The notes under the pieces were generated by a model. The model was not told where the DNA came from, ran no database searches, and worked only from the letters and a program-made list of their open reading frames with translations. Positions 9,567 to 19,004 of a stretch of DNA of 64,000 nt are shown one piece after another (position 1 is the first letter of the stretch; every line of letters starts with the position of its first letter). This stretch comes from Nitrospira sp. (GTDB lineage Bacteria > Nitrospirota > Nitrospiria > Nitrospirales > Nitrospiraceae): positions 62,001 to 126,000 of the forward strand of contig JAVYIN010000008.1 in assembly GCA_035968315.1 (NCBI GenBank). The letters are read 5' to 3'. Made by a program: the position numbers and the translations under genes.

Positions 9567-12257
9567 ATGGGCTTGAAGCCAGCTACAAATCCGGATGTCG
9601 AAGCGGCGTCCATTGAGTTGACCATCGACGGCAAGACGGTCTCCGCGAAAGACGGCGTCTCGCTCTATGACGTCATTTCCAGCACGGGCAAGATCATCCC
9701 GGCCATGTGCTACCACTATACCTTCGACCCCTTCGGCTCCTGCGGCATGTGCCTCGTCATGCAGGAAGGCAAGAAGGCCCCGGTCCGCTCCTGCACCGCG
9801 AAAGCCACCGCCGGCATGATCATCAGGACGGAAGGCGAAGACCTCTTCCTGGCCCGCAAGAAGGCGGTCGAGAAACATCTGTCCGTCCATCCGCTGGACT
9901 GCCCGGTCTGCGATGCCGACGGCCACTGCGAACTGCAGGATATGGCCTTCCAGCATGGCGTCACAAATTTGGCCAATGCCAAACAGAAGTTCATTCCGGA
10001 AGACACCCGCAGTATCGTCCTCGACTTCAATATGAACCGCTGCATCGCCTGCGCCGAGTGCATCAACGTCTGCAAGGACGTGCTCATGATCGATGCGTTG
10101 CAGTTCATGAAAAAGGGCGGGTTCAACCAAGTCGTCGCCAAAGGCGATCTCCCCCTGTCCTGCGAATTTTGCGGCGATTGTTTGGCTGTCTGCCCAGTGG
10201 GCGCCATTACGAACAAGTATTCCAAGTATCTCTACAAGCCCTGGCAGATGAAGAAGACGACGAGCACCTGCAATTACTGCGGTGACGGCTGCCAGCTCTA
10301 CCTGGAGACCAAAGACTCCGAGGTCATTCGTGTGACGTCGCCCTTGTCCTGGAAAAACAAATGGGGCGATCGATCGGAAACAGCGAAGGGGCACGGCGGG
10401 CTCTGCGTGCGCGGCCGCTTCGGCTTCGAATACCTCGACGGAAAGAGCCGCCTTACCCAGCCGCTCGTGCGTGAGAACAACCAACTCGTGCCGAAGCCCT
10501 GGCTCGAGACCATGCACCAGGTCGTGGATCGGTTCGCCGCGATCAAGGAACAGCACGGCAGCGACGCCATTGCCGGACTGATCACGGCCCGCTGCACGAA
10601 CGAAGAACTCTATTTGTTCCAAAAACTCATGCGCTCCGTCATCGGGACCAATCAACTGGACAGCAGCGCGCGCTATGGGCACATAAATTTTGTCCATGCG
10701 TCACGGCATGCCCTGGGCTTCGGGCGGACCCCGAACGATTGGGAAGATCTCACGAAGGCCAAGGCCATTTTGCTGATCGGCTCGAACCTCACGGAGACAA
10801 ACCCGCTGACCGCCGTCCGAGTGAAAGAGGCCGTCCGGGTGTATAACGCCCAAGTGGTGGTGCTCGACTCAGCCGTCACGAACATCGCCAAGCTGGCGTC
10901 ACATCCCTTCCTGATTAAGCCAGGGACAGAAAGCCTGGTAATCGACGGATTGGTGAAGGCCACGATCGAGCAGGATCTGGTTGACGAAGCCGCGGTCGGT
11001 AAGCACCCCCAATCGTTTGAGGCCTTGAAGGCCGCCGTCGCGGGCTTGTCGCTCGATCAACTGGCTGCCCAAACCGGTATTTCCGCAGAAGCCTATCGGG
11101 AAATCGCCGCCATCATAGCGGAAGCGCCCCGCTCGATCATGCTCTGCGCCGAAGGTATCGTGCGCCGCCCGGATGGCTACCAGAATGTGCTGAAATTGAT
11201 CGATCTGGCCTGGATTACCGGCAAGCTCGGCAAGGCCGGTTGTGGCGTGAATACGGTCACCGAAGAGCCGAACGAGCAAGGCGCTGTCGATATGGGGGTC
11301 GCGCCTGAATTCCTTCCAGGGCAGGCCCGCTATGACGATGCGGCCGCACGTGAGCGATTCGGCAAAACCTGGGATGCGCCCCTCCCCGCCAAAGGCGGCG
11401 CCAACCTCATTGAAATCCTAAAGCGCTGCAAGAGCGGGCAGATCAAGGCCTTATATGTGCTTGGTGAAAACCCCTTGGCCACACTGCCGGCCTCGATGGA
11501 GATCAGGCAGGCGCTTGAAAAACTCGACCTGCTCGTGGTGCAAGATCCTTTCTTGACCGATACCGGACGCCTCGCGCACTTTGTCCTCCCGGCCTGCACC
11601 TATGCCGAAAAGGACGGGACGTTTACCAATCTCGAAGGCCGTGTTCTCCGCGTCCGCCAAGCGATGGACCCGATCGGCGAAAGTCTTCCTGACTGGCACA
11701 TCATGACGGCTCTGGCCAATGCCTTGGGCGCGCAATGGCCCTATGAATCGGCCAACGACATTCAATCCGAAATCATGAAGCTGCTCCCGGGATACTACAA
11801 TCTCGGCCAGCCGCGCAAAGTGACGCCGGAACCGGATGCGTATCTCGCCAACGGCTACGCGGCCGAGGTCACGGCCCGCTACCGAGCCGTGCAAGCCGTT
11901 AGCGATTCGAAGCGGTCCTTCGCCTTGGTGATGGGGCAGCAACTCACGCATTCCGGCAAGATGTCCACTGAGGCGCCCGGTCTGATCAAGATCGCGCCGA
12001 ACACGGGCAAGCTGCGGATGAATCTGCAAGATATGGAACTGCTGGGGCTTCAGGACGGTTCAAAAGTGCGCGTGACATCGGAACGGGGATCGCTCCAACT
12101 GGGTGTGCAAGCGGACGCCTCGCTCGCGCCGAATACCTGTTTCTTCCCGGAGCATTTCAACGAGCCGCCGGTCAAGGATTTGATGGCGGTGCACGTGGAC
12201 GCGACGACCGGCGTCCCGTCATTCAAGCATGCATGGGTCAGTATCGAACGAGCCTAG
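9567..12257 (+). CDS. nuoG: Complex I subunit NuoG (iron-sulphur / molybdopterin-fold subunit)
   Basis: 896 residues. In order: an N-terminal [2Fe-2S] ferredoxin-like domain (CYHYTFDPFGSCGMCLV), the His-plus-three-Cys cluster N5 site (HPLDCPVCDADGHC), a two-[4Fe-4S] ferredoxin-like segment (RCIACAECINVC and CEFCGDCLAVCPVGA), a further four-Cys motif beginning TCNYCGDGCQ, then the large molybdopterin-oxidoreductase fold and its C-terminal dinucleotide-binding-type domain (FALVMGQQLTHSGKMS). It passes electrons between the input module and NuoI. NuoE and NuoF, which would take electrons from NADH, are not encoded here, so the electron donor or acceptor may not be NADH. Confidence 0.95.
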   Translation: MGLKPATNPDVEAASIELTIDGKTVSAKDGVSLYDVISSTGKIIPAMCYHYTFDPFGSCGMCLVMQEGKKAPVRSCTAKATAGMIIRTEGEDLFLARKKAVEKHLSVHPLDCPVCDADGHCELQDMAFQHGVTNLANAKQKFIPEDTRSIVLDFNMNRCIACAECINVCKDVLMIDALQFMKKGGFNQVVAKGDLPLSCEFCGDCLAVCPVGAITNKYSKYLYKPWQMKKTTSTCNYCGDGCQLYLETKDSEVIRVTSPLSWKNKWGDRSETAKGHGGLCVRGRFGFEYLDGKSRLTQPLVRENNQLVPKPWLETMHQVVDRFAAIKEQHGSDAIAGLITARCTNEELYLFQKLMRSVIGTNQLDSSARYGHINFVHASRHALGFGRTPNDWEDLTKAKAILLIGSNLTETNPLTAVRVKEAVRVYNAQVVVLDSAVTNIAKLASHPFLIKPGTESLVIDGLVKATIEQDLVDEAAVGKHPQSFEALKAAVAGLSLDQLAAQTGISAEAYREIAAIIAEAPRSIMLCAEGIVRRPDGYQNVLKLIDLAWITGKLGKAGCGVNTVTEEPNEQGAVDMGVAPEFLPGQARYDDAAARERFGKTWDAPLPAKGGANLIEILKRCKSGQIKALYVLGENPLATLPASMEIRQALEKLDLLVVQDPFLTDTGRLAHFVLPACTYAEKDGTFTNLEGRVLRVRQAMDPIGESLPDWHIMTALANALGAQWPYESANDIQSEIMKLLPGYYNLGQPRKVTPEPDAYLANGYAAEVTARYRAVQAVSDSKRSFALVMGQQLTHSGKMSTEAPGLIKIAPNTGKLRMNLQDMELLGLQDGSKVRVTSERGSLQLGVQADASLAPNTCFFPEHFNEPPVKDLMAVHVDATTGVPSFKHAWVSIERA

Positions 12258-12293
12258 GGATCGCCGGATGATTCCGAAAGGCAGGAGCCTACG

Positions 12294-12881
12294 ATGAGCG
12301 TCGCCGCACTGACAAAGAAGATTCTGCATGCCGCCTTGTTCTATGAGATTTGGGACGCCATGAAGGTGACGTTTCGCCATATGTTCCATAAACCGATCAC
12401 GTTTCAGTATCCTCGGGAGCAGCGCACGCTGCCGGATACGCACCGCGGGGCGCTGAGCCTGCTCCGGTACGACGATAAACGGGAACGCTGTGTCGGCTGC
12501 GACCTCTGCGAAGCCGCCTGTCCCTCGCATTGCATCAAAGTGGTGAGCGCCGAGGACAAGGAGCGCCCCCTTCAGCGCTACGCCAGTGAATTCTATATCG
12601 ACATCACCAAGTGTGTATTTTGCGGCTATTGCGTGGAGGCCTGCCCCGTCAACGCGCTGGCTATGACCAAGATGTACGAGTTTTCCACGCATGACAAACG
12701 CACACTGCTCTTCGACAAAAAGCGTCTATACGAAATTGGGGAGCGTCATTTGGAAGACGCGAAAAAATATCTCTATGCCCATAACCAGGAGAAGAATGCG
12801 GAAGAGAGTCGCGAGTACCGCTACTACTTTCCGCAATCGGTCCTCAAACCGACGCAATCAACTCCCAAGCATTTGAGCTGA
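12294..12881 (+). CDS. nuoI: Complex I subunit NuoI (23 kDa, two [4Fe-4S])
   Basis: 195-residue peripheral subunit with two CxxCxxCxxxCP motifs, RCVGCDLCEAACPSHCI and KCVFCGYCVEACPVNAL, binding clusters N6a and N6b. The N-terminal amphipathic segment (TFRHMFHKPITFQYP) is typical. A GGAG site precedes the ATG. It sits 36 bases after nuoG in the place where nuoH is usually found between them; nuoH is missing. Confidence 0.96.
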   Translation: MSVAALTKKILHAALFYEIWDAMKVTFRHMFHKPITFQYPREQRTLPDTHRGALSLLRYDDKRERCVGCDLCEAACPSHCIKVVSAEDKERPLQRYASEFYIDITKCVFCGYCVEACPVNALAMTKMYEFSTHDKRTLLFDKKRLYEIGERHLEDAKKYLYAHNQEKNAEESREYRYYFPQSVLKPTQSTPKHLS

Positions 12882-12890
12882 GCACGGACA

Positions 12891-13412
12891 ATGATCGCTG
12901 TCTTTTTTTCGTATTTTGCCTTGGTCAGTATCGCCGCCGCCGTCCTGACCGTCGCCCTCAAGAATCCCGTCCATTGCGGATTGGCCTTGCTTGCCGTCCT
13001 CCTGCATGTATCAGGCTTGTTCGTCTTGCTGAACGCGGAATTCCTCTGGGCCGTCCAAGTGGTGGTCTATGCCGGCGCCATCCTGGTGCTGTATCTCTTC
13101 GTGCTCATGCTGCTAAATCTGAAAACGGACGAGCGCTATTTCCACTCGACCTATCTGTACTTTCTGGGGCCTGCGGCCCTGGGTTCGCTCTATGTTTTGT
13201 ATTTGCTCGTGAAGTCCCCCTATGCCGGGGCGAAAGGCACGGCTCCCACGGTCGCTATTTTACAGGATGGGGATACGGCGGCCGTCGGCATCAAGATGTT
13301 CAGCGACTATCTGCTGCAATTTGAAATTGTCGGTGTCTTCCTGCTCGGCGCCATTATCGGCGCCATCGTGCTGGCCAAGACGCCTAAACCGATCGATGCC
13401 GGAAAAGACTGA
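12891..13412 (+). CDS. nuoJ: Complex I subunit NuoJ
   Basis: 173-residue membrane subunit with five hydrophobic segments. The conserved TM3 signature QVVVYAGAILVLYLFVLMLLN is present. Nine bases separate it from nuoI and three from nuoK. Confidence 0.95.
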   Translation: MIAVFFSYFALVSIAAAVLTVALKNPVHCGLALLAVLLHVSGLFVLLNAEFLWAVQVVVYAGAILVLYLFVLMLLNLKTDERYFHSTYLYFLGPAALGSLYVLYLLVKSPYAGAKGTAPTVAILQDGDTAAVGIKMFSDYLLQFEIVGVFLLGAIIGAIVLAKTPKPIDAGKD

Positions 13413-13415
13413 CGC

Positions 13416-13718
13416 ATGATACCTTTAGCCGCCTATGTCGCCGTCAGCGCGATCCTCTTCCTCACCGGACTCCTCGGAGTGCTGATCCGGCGGAACTTTA
13501 TCATCGTGCTGATGTCCGTCGAGATCATGCTGAACGCGGCGAATATCAACCTGGTGGCCTTTTCACATTACCTGGAGTCCATGGCCGGCCAATTGGTGGC
13601 CCTGTTCATCATCGCCATTGCCGCCGGAGAAGCGGCTGTCGGATTGGCCATCATCATCGTGGTGTTCCGTGGCAAGCTCTCAACCAACGTCGACGAAATG
13701 AACCTATTGAAGTGGTAA
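13416..13718 (+). CDS. nuoK: Complex I subunit NuoK
   Basis: 100-residue membrane subunit with three helices, the usual length. The two proton-channel Glu are visible in LMSVEIMLNAANINL and in AAGEAAVGLAIIIVVFR. Its stop is one base before the GTG start of nuoL, so the two are translationally coupled. Confidence 0.96.
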   Translation: MIPLAAYVAVSAILFLTGLLGVLIRRNFIIVLMSVEIMLNAANINLVAFSHYLESMAGQLVALFIIAIAAGEAAVGLAIIIVVFRGKLSTNVDEMNLLKW

Positions 13719-13719
13719 C

Positions 13720-15696
13720 GTGTCTGATTTAACCGATCTGCTCATCAAGCTCATTCCGGTATTTCCGTTGCTGGCCGTGATTGCAAACGGCCTCTTCGGC
13801 AGCCGGTATTCCCACGAGATTGCACACCGGCTGGCCTGGGGCTCCGTGGCGCTGTCCTTTCTCTGTGTGATCGGCGTATTCGCCGACGTCCTCCGCACAG
13901 GAGTCTCGCACGAAGTCGTGGCCTACCAATGGATCTTCGGCGGGGATCTCACGATCAACCTGGCCTATCTGGTCGATCCCTTGACCTGCGTGTGGCTTCT
14001 CGTGGTGACCGGCGTCGGCTTCCTGATCCACGTCTATTCCGTCGGGTACATGCATGGCGAAGAGGGGTTCACCCGCTTCTTCACCTATATGAACCTCTTC
14101 ATGGTCTCGATGTTGCTGCTCGTCATGGGCAACAACTACGTGGTGCTCTTCATCGGATGGGAAGGCGTCGGTCTTTGCTCCTATCTCTTGATCGGCTACT
14201 ATTACGACAAGGTTTCCGCCGCGAAAGCCGCCTCAAAAGCCTTCGTCGTGAACCGGATCGGCGACGCCGGATTTCTCCTGGCCATTTTCCTGGTCTTTAT
14301 CAACTTTAAGACCCTCGACTATACGAAGGTCATGGCACAGGTCAGCCAGCTCTCGCCTGAGATGGCCACCGCCATCGCCCTCTGTCTGTTGATCGGCGCC
14401 GTCGGGAAATCAGCCCAATTGCCGCTCTATACCTGGCTGCCGGATGCCATGGAAGGTCCGACTCCGGTGAGCGCCCTTATTCATGCCGCCACCATGGTGA
14501 CGGCGGGCGTCTACATGATCGTACGCAATCACGCCATCTTCGATATGTCGCCGATCGCCATGGAAATCGTCGCGGTGGTCGGGGGATGCACCGCCCTCTT
14601 CGCCGCCACCATCGGCCTGGTACAGACTGACATCAAACGCGTGCTGGCCTACTCGACCGTCAGTCAGCTCGGATACATGTTCCTCGGCTGCGGCATCGGT
14701 GCCTATACCGCCGCGGTCTTCCACGTCATGACACATGCCTTCTTTAAGGCCCTCTTGTTCCTGTCGGCCGGCTCGGTCATCCATGCCTTATCGGGCGAGC
14801 AGGACATCCGCAAGATGGGGGGACTCAGCAAGAAGATTCCCTGGACTTATCGTCTCTTTCTCATCGGCACCATTGCCATTGCCGGCCTTCCGCCCCTGGC
14901 CGGCTTCTGGAGCAAAGATGAGATCATGGGACATGCCTTCGTCAACCATCACTATCTGTACTACGGCATGGCCGCAATCGGCGCGTTCCTCACCTCGTTT
15001 TATATGTTCCGCCTGACCTATCTGACCTTCTACGGCCCCTCACGGATGGATCATCACACGGAAGAACATGTGCATGAATCGCCGATGGTGATGGTCGGCC
15101 CGTTAATGGCCTTGGGTGTGCTCTCAGTCCTGGGAGGACTGATCCTGGGCTTCCCGCCGGAACATGGCTGGCTGCACGGGTTCCTGGCGCCGGTCGCCGC
15201 GGTGGCAGGGGAACATGAAGCGAGCGCCGCACTCGTGCTGCTCCTCATGGGCGCCGCCACCGGGATCGCCCTGCTCGGATGGGGCCTCGCGCATTTTCTC
15301 TATAGCGCCAGCCCCGCGACAGCCGAATCCTGGAGCACCAAGTTTTCCGGAGCCTATACGACCTTGCTCAATAAATATTACGTCGATGAACTCTACGACT
15401 ATCTGTTTGTCGAACCCACCAAACGGATCGGGGAATGGCTTGACTGGTTCGACCGCACCGTCATCGATGGCCTTGTCCGCGGCGTGGCGCAACTGGCCGA
15501 TTGGGGCTCCGCCGGATCGACGTGGATCGAAAAATATGTGGTCTACGCCGGCCTCAATGTCATTGGGCTCGGGAACCACATGGCGGCGCGCCAGGGCCGC
15601 AAACTCCAGAGCGGGATGGTGCATCACTATGCCGCGCTCATCATTGCCGGACTGTTTCTGTTGGCGCTGGTCGTACAGCTCATTATTCAACTGTAA
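13720..15696 (+). CDS. nuoL: Complex I antiporter-like subunit NuoL
   Basis: 658-residue distal proton-pumping subunit. Channel residues are intact: the Glu in LFIGWEGVGLCSYLLIGYY, the TM7 Lys in IGAVGKSAQLPLYTWLPDAM and the downstream HAATMVTAGVYM stretch. It starts with GTG one base after nuoK. The C-terminal lateral amphipathic helix region (about residues 563-640, from FVEPTKRIG to HHYAAL) is some 78 residues, longer than I recall for E. coli-type NuoL by roughly 20-30 residues. A longer lateral helix is what a membrane arm with one additional antiporter subunit would need. Confidence 0.96.
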   Translation: MSDLTDLLIKLIPVFPLLAVIANGLFGSRYSHEIAHRLAWGSVALSFLCVIGVFADVLRTGVSHEVVAYQWIFGGDLTINLAYLVDPLTCVWLLVVTGVGFLIHVYSVGYMHGEEGFTRFFTYMNLFMVSMLLLVMGNNYVVLFIGWEGVGLCSYLLIGYYYDKVSAAKAASKAFVVNRIGDAGFLLAIFLVFINFKTLDYTKVMAQVSQLSPEMATAIALCLLIGAVGKSAQLPLYTWLPDAMEGPTPVSALIHAATMVTAGVYMIVRNHAIFDMSPIAMEIVAVVGGCTALFAATIGLVQTDIKRVLAYSTVSQLGYMFLGCGIGAYTAAVFHVMTHAFFKALLFLSAGSVIHALSGEQDIRKMGGLSKKIPWTYRLFLIGTIAIAGLPPLAGFWSKDEIMGHAFVNHHYLYYGMAAIGAFLTSFYMFRLTYLTFYGPSRMDHHTEEHVHESPMVMVGPLMALGVLSVLGGLILGFPPEHGWLHGFLAPVAAVAGEHEASAALVLLLMGAATGIALLGWGLAHFLYSASPATAESWSTKFSGAYTTLLNKYYVDELYDYLFVEPTKRIGEWLDWFDRTVIDGLVRGVAQLADWGSAGSTWIEKYVVYAGLNVIGLGNHMAARQGRKLQSGMVHHYAALIIAGLFLLALVVQLIIQL

Positions 15697-15732
15697 AGAA
15701 GATCCTATGATCGCCGAGGCATCACAGCACCC

Positions 15733-17292
15733 ATGTTAGAAGAACTCGCAGCCGGTTTCCCGATCTTGTCCTGCCTGCTCTTTCTCCCACTCGTCGGAGC
15801 AGCCGTCCTCTGGCTCTTTGAGGACGAGGATATGGTGCGAACCTCGGCCCTGACAATTACCCTTGTCGAATTGGCCCTCGCGATTTTTGTGTTGATTCGC
15901 TTTATTCCCGAATCCGCGGCCATGCAGTTTTCAGAGCATGTCCCATGGATCCCCGGGCTCGGCATCAGCTATCACCTGGCCGTTGACGGCATCAGTGTCC
16001 TCTTTGTCGGCTTGACCGCCTTCCTGACTGTCCTGGTGGTCATCTACTCCTGGGACACCATTCGTCAACAGGTCAAACTCTACATGATGTGTGTCCTGGC
16101 CCTTGAAACGACAACCATGGGCGTCTTCGTCTCGCTGGACCTGATTCTCTTCTTTGTCTTCTGGGAATTGATGCTCATCCCCAGTTATTTCCTCATCAAA
16201 CTCTGGGGTGGGGGAGCCGAGCGGCATTATGCGGCCCTGAAGTATGTGCTCTATACGCTCCTCGGCAGTGTCTTTATGTTGGTCGGGATCGCCCTGCTCA
16301 ATTTGAACTTCCATCAGTGGGCGGTCCTTCGTCATACCGACCAGGTCTATTCCTTCGACTTGCTCGATCTATTGACCGTTCCCATCCCCCTCAGCCAGCA
16401 GATCCTGATTTTCTGGCTGATGTTTATGGGCTTTGCCTTCAAAGCTCCCGTATTTCCGTTCCATACCTGGCTCCCGGATGCCTTGCTGGAAGGCCCGATC
16501 GGCATGGCGGTGGTTCTGGCCGGACTCAAGTTGGGAACCTTCGGCTTCATGCGATTCAGCATCCCGCTCCTGCCGGACGCATCCAAGAGCCAGACCGTGG
16601 TGGCAATCCTCATGTGTCTGGGCATTGCAGCCATCCTGTATGGGGCCATCATGGCGCTCATTCAGCCAGACTTCCGCCGCCTCCTGGCCTTCAGCAGCAT
16701 CAGCCACCTTGGCTTCATCGTGATCGGCCTCTTTGCGCTCAATTACCAGGGGCTTCAAGGCAGCCTTTTGACCATGATCAATCTTGGATTCAGCACTGCC
16801 GGCCTCTTCTTCATTGCCGGCTTTCTCTATTCCCGGCAACAGACAACCCATCTCTCTGCCTTTGGTGGGATGGCCAAACAGGTTCCGCTGCTCGCCAGTT
16901 ACTTTTTGTTAATCGGCCTGGCCTCTATTGGCTTGCCGGGAACGAACGGATTCGTCGGAGAATTTCTCATCCTCCTGGGGACGTTCAAAGCGAATTGGAT
17001 CTATGGCGCCTTTGCCGTCACCGGCGTGGTCTTCGGAGCAGCCTATTTTCTCTGGTACTACGAACGGGCCATTCTCGGCCCCCTGGGCAAAGCCGTGAAA
17101 AGCACCATGGTGGACCTGCAACTTCGTGAAATGATTATCGCCGTGTCACTGTCCGTGATGATTCTCTGGATCGGGCTCTATCCATCCCCCTTCCTGCGCA
17201 TCATGAACGGCTCCATCCAAGCCTTAGTCGATCGGCTGGACCATGGCACGGTGGCATCGCTTACTGACTCCGTTCAACGACAGGATCACTAG
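15733..17292 (+). CDS. nuoM: Complex I antiporter-like subunit NuoM, first copy
   Basis: 519 residues, about fourteen transmembrane helices. The channel residues are canonical: E145 in FVFWELMLIPSYFLIKLWGG, K237 in GFAFKAPVFPFHTWLPDA, the distal Lys in AGLKLGTFG and the late Glu in GTNGFVGEFLIL. It lies 36 bases after nuoL and 5 bases before the second nuoM copy. Judged by these residues it is the ordinary pumping NuoM. Confidence 0.95.
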   Translation: MLEELAAGFPILSCLLFLPLVGAAVLWLFEDEDMVRTSALTITLVELALAIFVLIRFIPESAAMQFSEHVPWIPGLGISYHLAVDGISVLFVGLTAFLTVLVVIYSWDTIRQQVKLYMMCVLALETTTMGVFVSLDLILFFVFWELMLIPSYFLIKLWGGGAERHYAALKYVLYTLLGSVFMLVGIALLNLNFHQWAVLRHTDQVYSFDLLDLLTVPIPLSQQILIFWLMFMGFAFKAPVFPFHTWLPDALLEGPIGMAVVLAGLKLGTFGFMRFSIPLLPDASKSQTVVAILMCLGIAAILYGAIMALIQPDFRRLLAFSSISHLGFIVIGLFALNYQGLQGSLLTMINLGFSTAGLFFIAGFLYSRQQTTHLSAFGGMAKQVPLLASYFLLIGLASIGLPGTNGFVGEFLILLGTFKANWIYGAFAVTGVVFGAAYFLWYYERAILGPLGKAVKSTMVDLQLREMIIAVSLSVMILWIGLYPSPFLRIMNGSIQALVDRLDHGTVASLTDSVQRQDH

Positions 17293-17297
17293 AACCC

Positions 17298-18974
17298 ATG
17301 GGTGACTACGCACTGCTCTACATTCTGTTCGCGCCGTTCGTCGGCGCCTTGGCGCTCATTTTTGTCTCCAACCGCCAGGCAATGCTCGTCCGTGGCATCG
17401 CAGCCGGATCGGCCTTCGTTTCCCTGATCGCGTCCATCTACTTGTTCTATGCCTATGACCCGGCCAAAGGCGGGTTTCAGTTCATCCAGAAATTCGAATG
17501 GTCGCGCCAGCTCGGGATCTCGCTGTATCTGGGCGTGGATGGGATCGGCACTCCGCTTGTGCTGGCCTCTTCGATTCTCTTGTTCGCCGGAATCTTCGTC
17601 TCCTGGCACGTCAAAGACCGGATGAAAGAGTTCTATATCTGGATCTTGATTCTGGCCGCCGCGACCATCGGCGTCTTCATGTCACTGGACCTCTTCTTCC
17701 TGTACTTCTTCTACGAGATGTCCGTCATCCCCATGTACCTTTTGCTCGGGATGTGGGGCAGCCACACCAAGAAGTATCTCGAAATGACCGACGCCGAAGG
17801 CCTCAAGCAGCGCGATTCCGTGGGGTTCATCTTCAATTTCGGCTCGAACAGCAAAGAATACGCCGCGATGAAACTCGTGCTGTTTCTCTCGGCCTTTGCC
17901 GTCGCGGCCCTCATGGGAATTTTATTGATCTACAAATATTCCGGCCTGAATACCTTCGATATTCTGGTGCTCCGTGAGCAGGCCCATCTGATGAATATTC
18001 CTGTCCTAGGCACCACGCTCGACAAGATTATCTGGGTCCTGATTTTCTTCGGATTCGCGTCGATTGCGCCGCTCTGGCCCCTCCATTCCTGGTCGCCGGT
18101 CGGACATGCGGCAGCTCCGGCCGCCACGAGCATGCTCCACGCCGGCGTGCTGATGAAGCTCGGCCATTTTTCGATTATTCGGGTCGCCTTTGAAATTCTT
18201 CCGGAAACCACGCGCGAGATGATGCCGATGGCGGCGGTCCTCTGCATGTTCAGCATTATTTACGGCGGATTCGTGGCCTTTTACGCCAAAGACACGAAAT
18301 ACGTGATCGGCTATTCCAGCTCCAGCCACATGGGCTACGTCTTCCTCGGCATGGCCGCGCTGGACTATATCAGTTTGAGCGGAGCCGTCATCTATATGTT
18401 CGCCCATGCCATGGCCACCGGCATGCTCTTCGCCATGGCCGGCTGGGTCTACGACCAGACCCATACGCGCGATATCCCGTCGCTCGGCGGCCTGTCGAAC
18501 AAGATGCCCTTTATCTCGGGCTGTTTTGTCGTAGGCTGCATGGCCTCCATCGGCATGCCCGGCACGGTCAATTTTATCGCCGAGGTCATGATTATCGTGG
18601 GGAGCTGGAACAAGTATCCGTTCCAGGTCGTGGTCGCCGTCCTCGGCATCGTGCTGACCCTCGCCTATCTCTTCAAAATGATGCGCGGGTTGTTCTATGG
18701 CCCCATGGATCAGAAATACAGCCACTCCCACGATGCCGTCTCCATCGTAGACCGGCTTCCGCTGCTCATCATGATTTCCGTGAGTATCGGCTTTGGCCTC
18801 TTTCCCATGCATTTATACAATGTCGTCCGCTCAGGGGTGGATCCGCTCATTGCCAGGATCACACACGTCGTGCCGGTAGCCTCCGCTCCGGCCCTCGATT
18901 CCCCGAGTCCAACAGTACAGGAACAATTGGCTGCACGCGGAGTACAGCTTCAACCGGAACGGATGACAGAATAG
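17298..18974 (+). CDS. nuoM: Complex I antiporter-like subunit NuoM, second copy (2M type)
   Basis: 558 residues, clearly NuoM-like (LFFLYFFYEMSVIPMYLLLG with E140; HAGVLMKLG with K287; GMPGTVNFIAEVMII with the late Glu), yet different from the first copy. It has an insertion of about 25 residues after GMWG (KKYLEMTDAEGLKQRDSVG...), and the TM7 Lys position reads FASIAPLWPLHSW, that is Ile256 where the first copy has Lys. The PDA motif after the tryptophan is also changed (SWSPVGHAAAP). A fourth antiporter-like subunit defines 2M complex I; the loss of the central Lys raises the question of how this copy moves protons. Confidence 0.93.
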   Translation: MGDYALLYILFAPFVGALALIFVSNRQAMLVRGIAAGSAFVSLIASIYLFYAYDPAKGGFQFIQKFEWSRQLGISLYLGVDGIGTPLVLASSILLFAGIFVSWHVKDRMKEFYIWILILAAATIGVFMSLDLFFLYFFYEMSVIPMYLLLGMWGSHTKKYLEMTDAEGLKQRDSVGFIFNFGSNSKEYAAMKLVLFLSAFAVAALMGILLIYKYSGLNTFDILVLREQAHLMNIPVLGTTLDKIIWVLIFFGFASIAPLWPLHSWSPVGHAAAPAATSMLHAGVLMKLGHFSIIRVAFEILPETTREMMPMAAVLCMFSIIYGGFVAFYAKDTKYVIGYSSSSHMGYVFLGMAALDYISLSGAVIYMFAHAMATGMLFAMAGWVYDQTHTRDIPSLGGLSNKMPFISGCFVVGCMASIGMPGTVNFIAEVMIIVGSWNKYPFQVVVAVLGIVLTLAYLFKMMRGLFYGPMDQKYSHSHDAVSIVDRLPLLIMISVSIGFGLFPMHLYNVVRSGVDPLIARITHVVPVASAPALDSPSPTVQEQLAARGVQLQPERMTE

Positions 18975-19004
18975 GGTACGCCTGACGATGTACGGATCGA
19001 CGCT

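Noticed and set aside
8202-10697. An 831-codon open frame on the minus strand opposite nuoC, nuoD and nuoG.
   Set aside because: It is the shadow of high-GC nuo genes: low-complexity Asp/His/Gly/Arg composition, no family, and the plus-strand genes are unmistakable.
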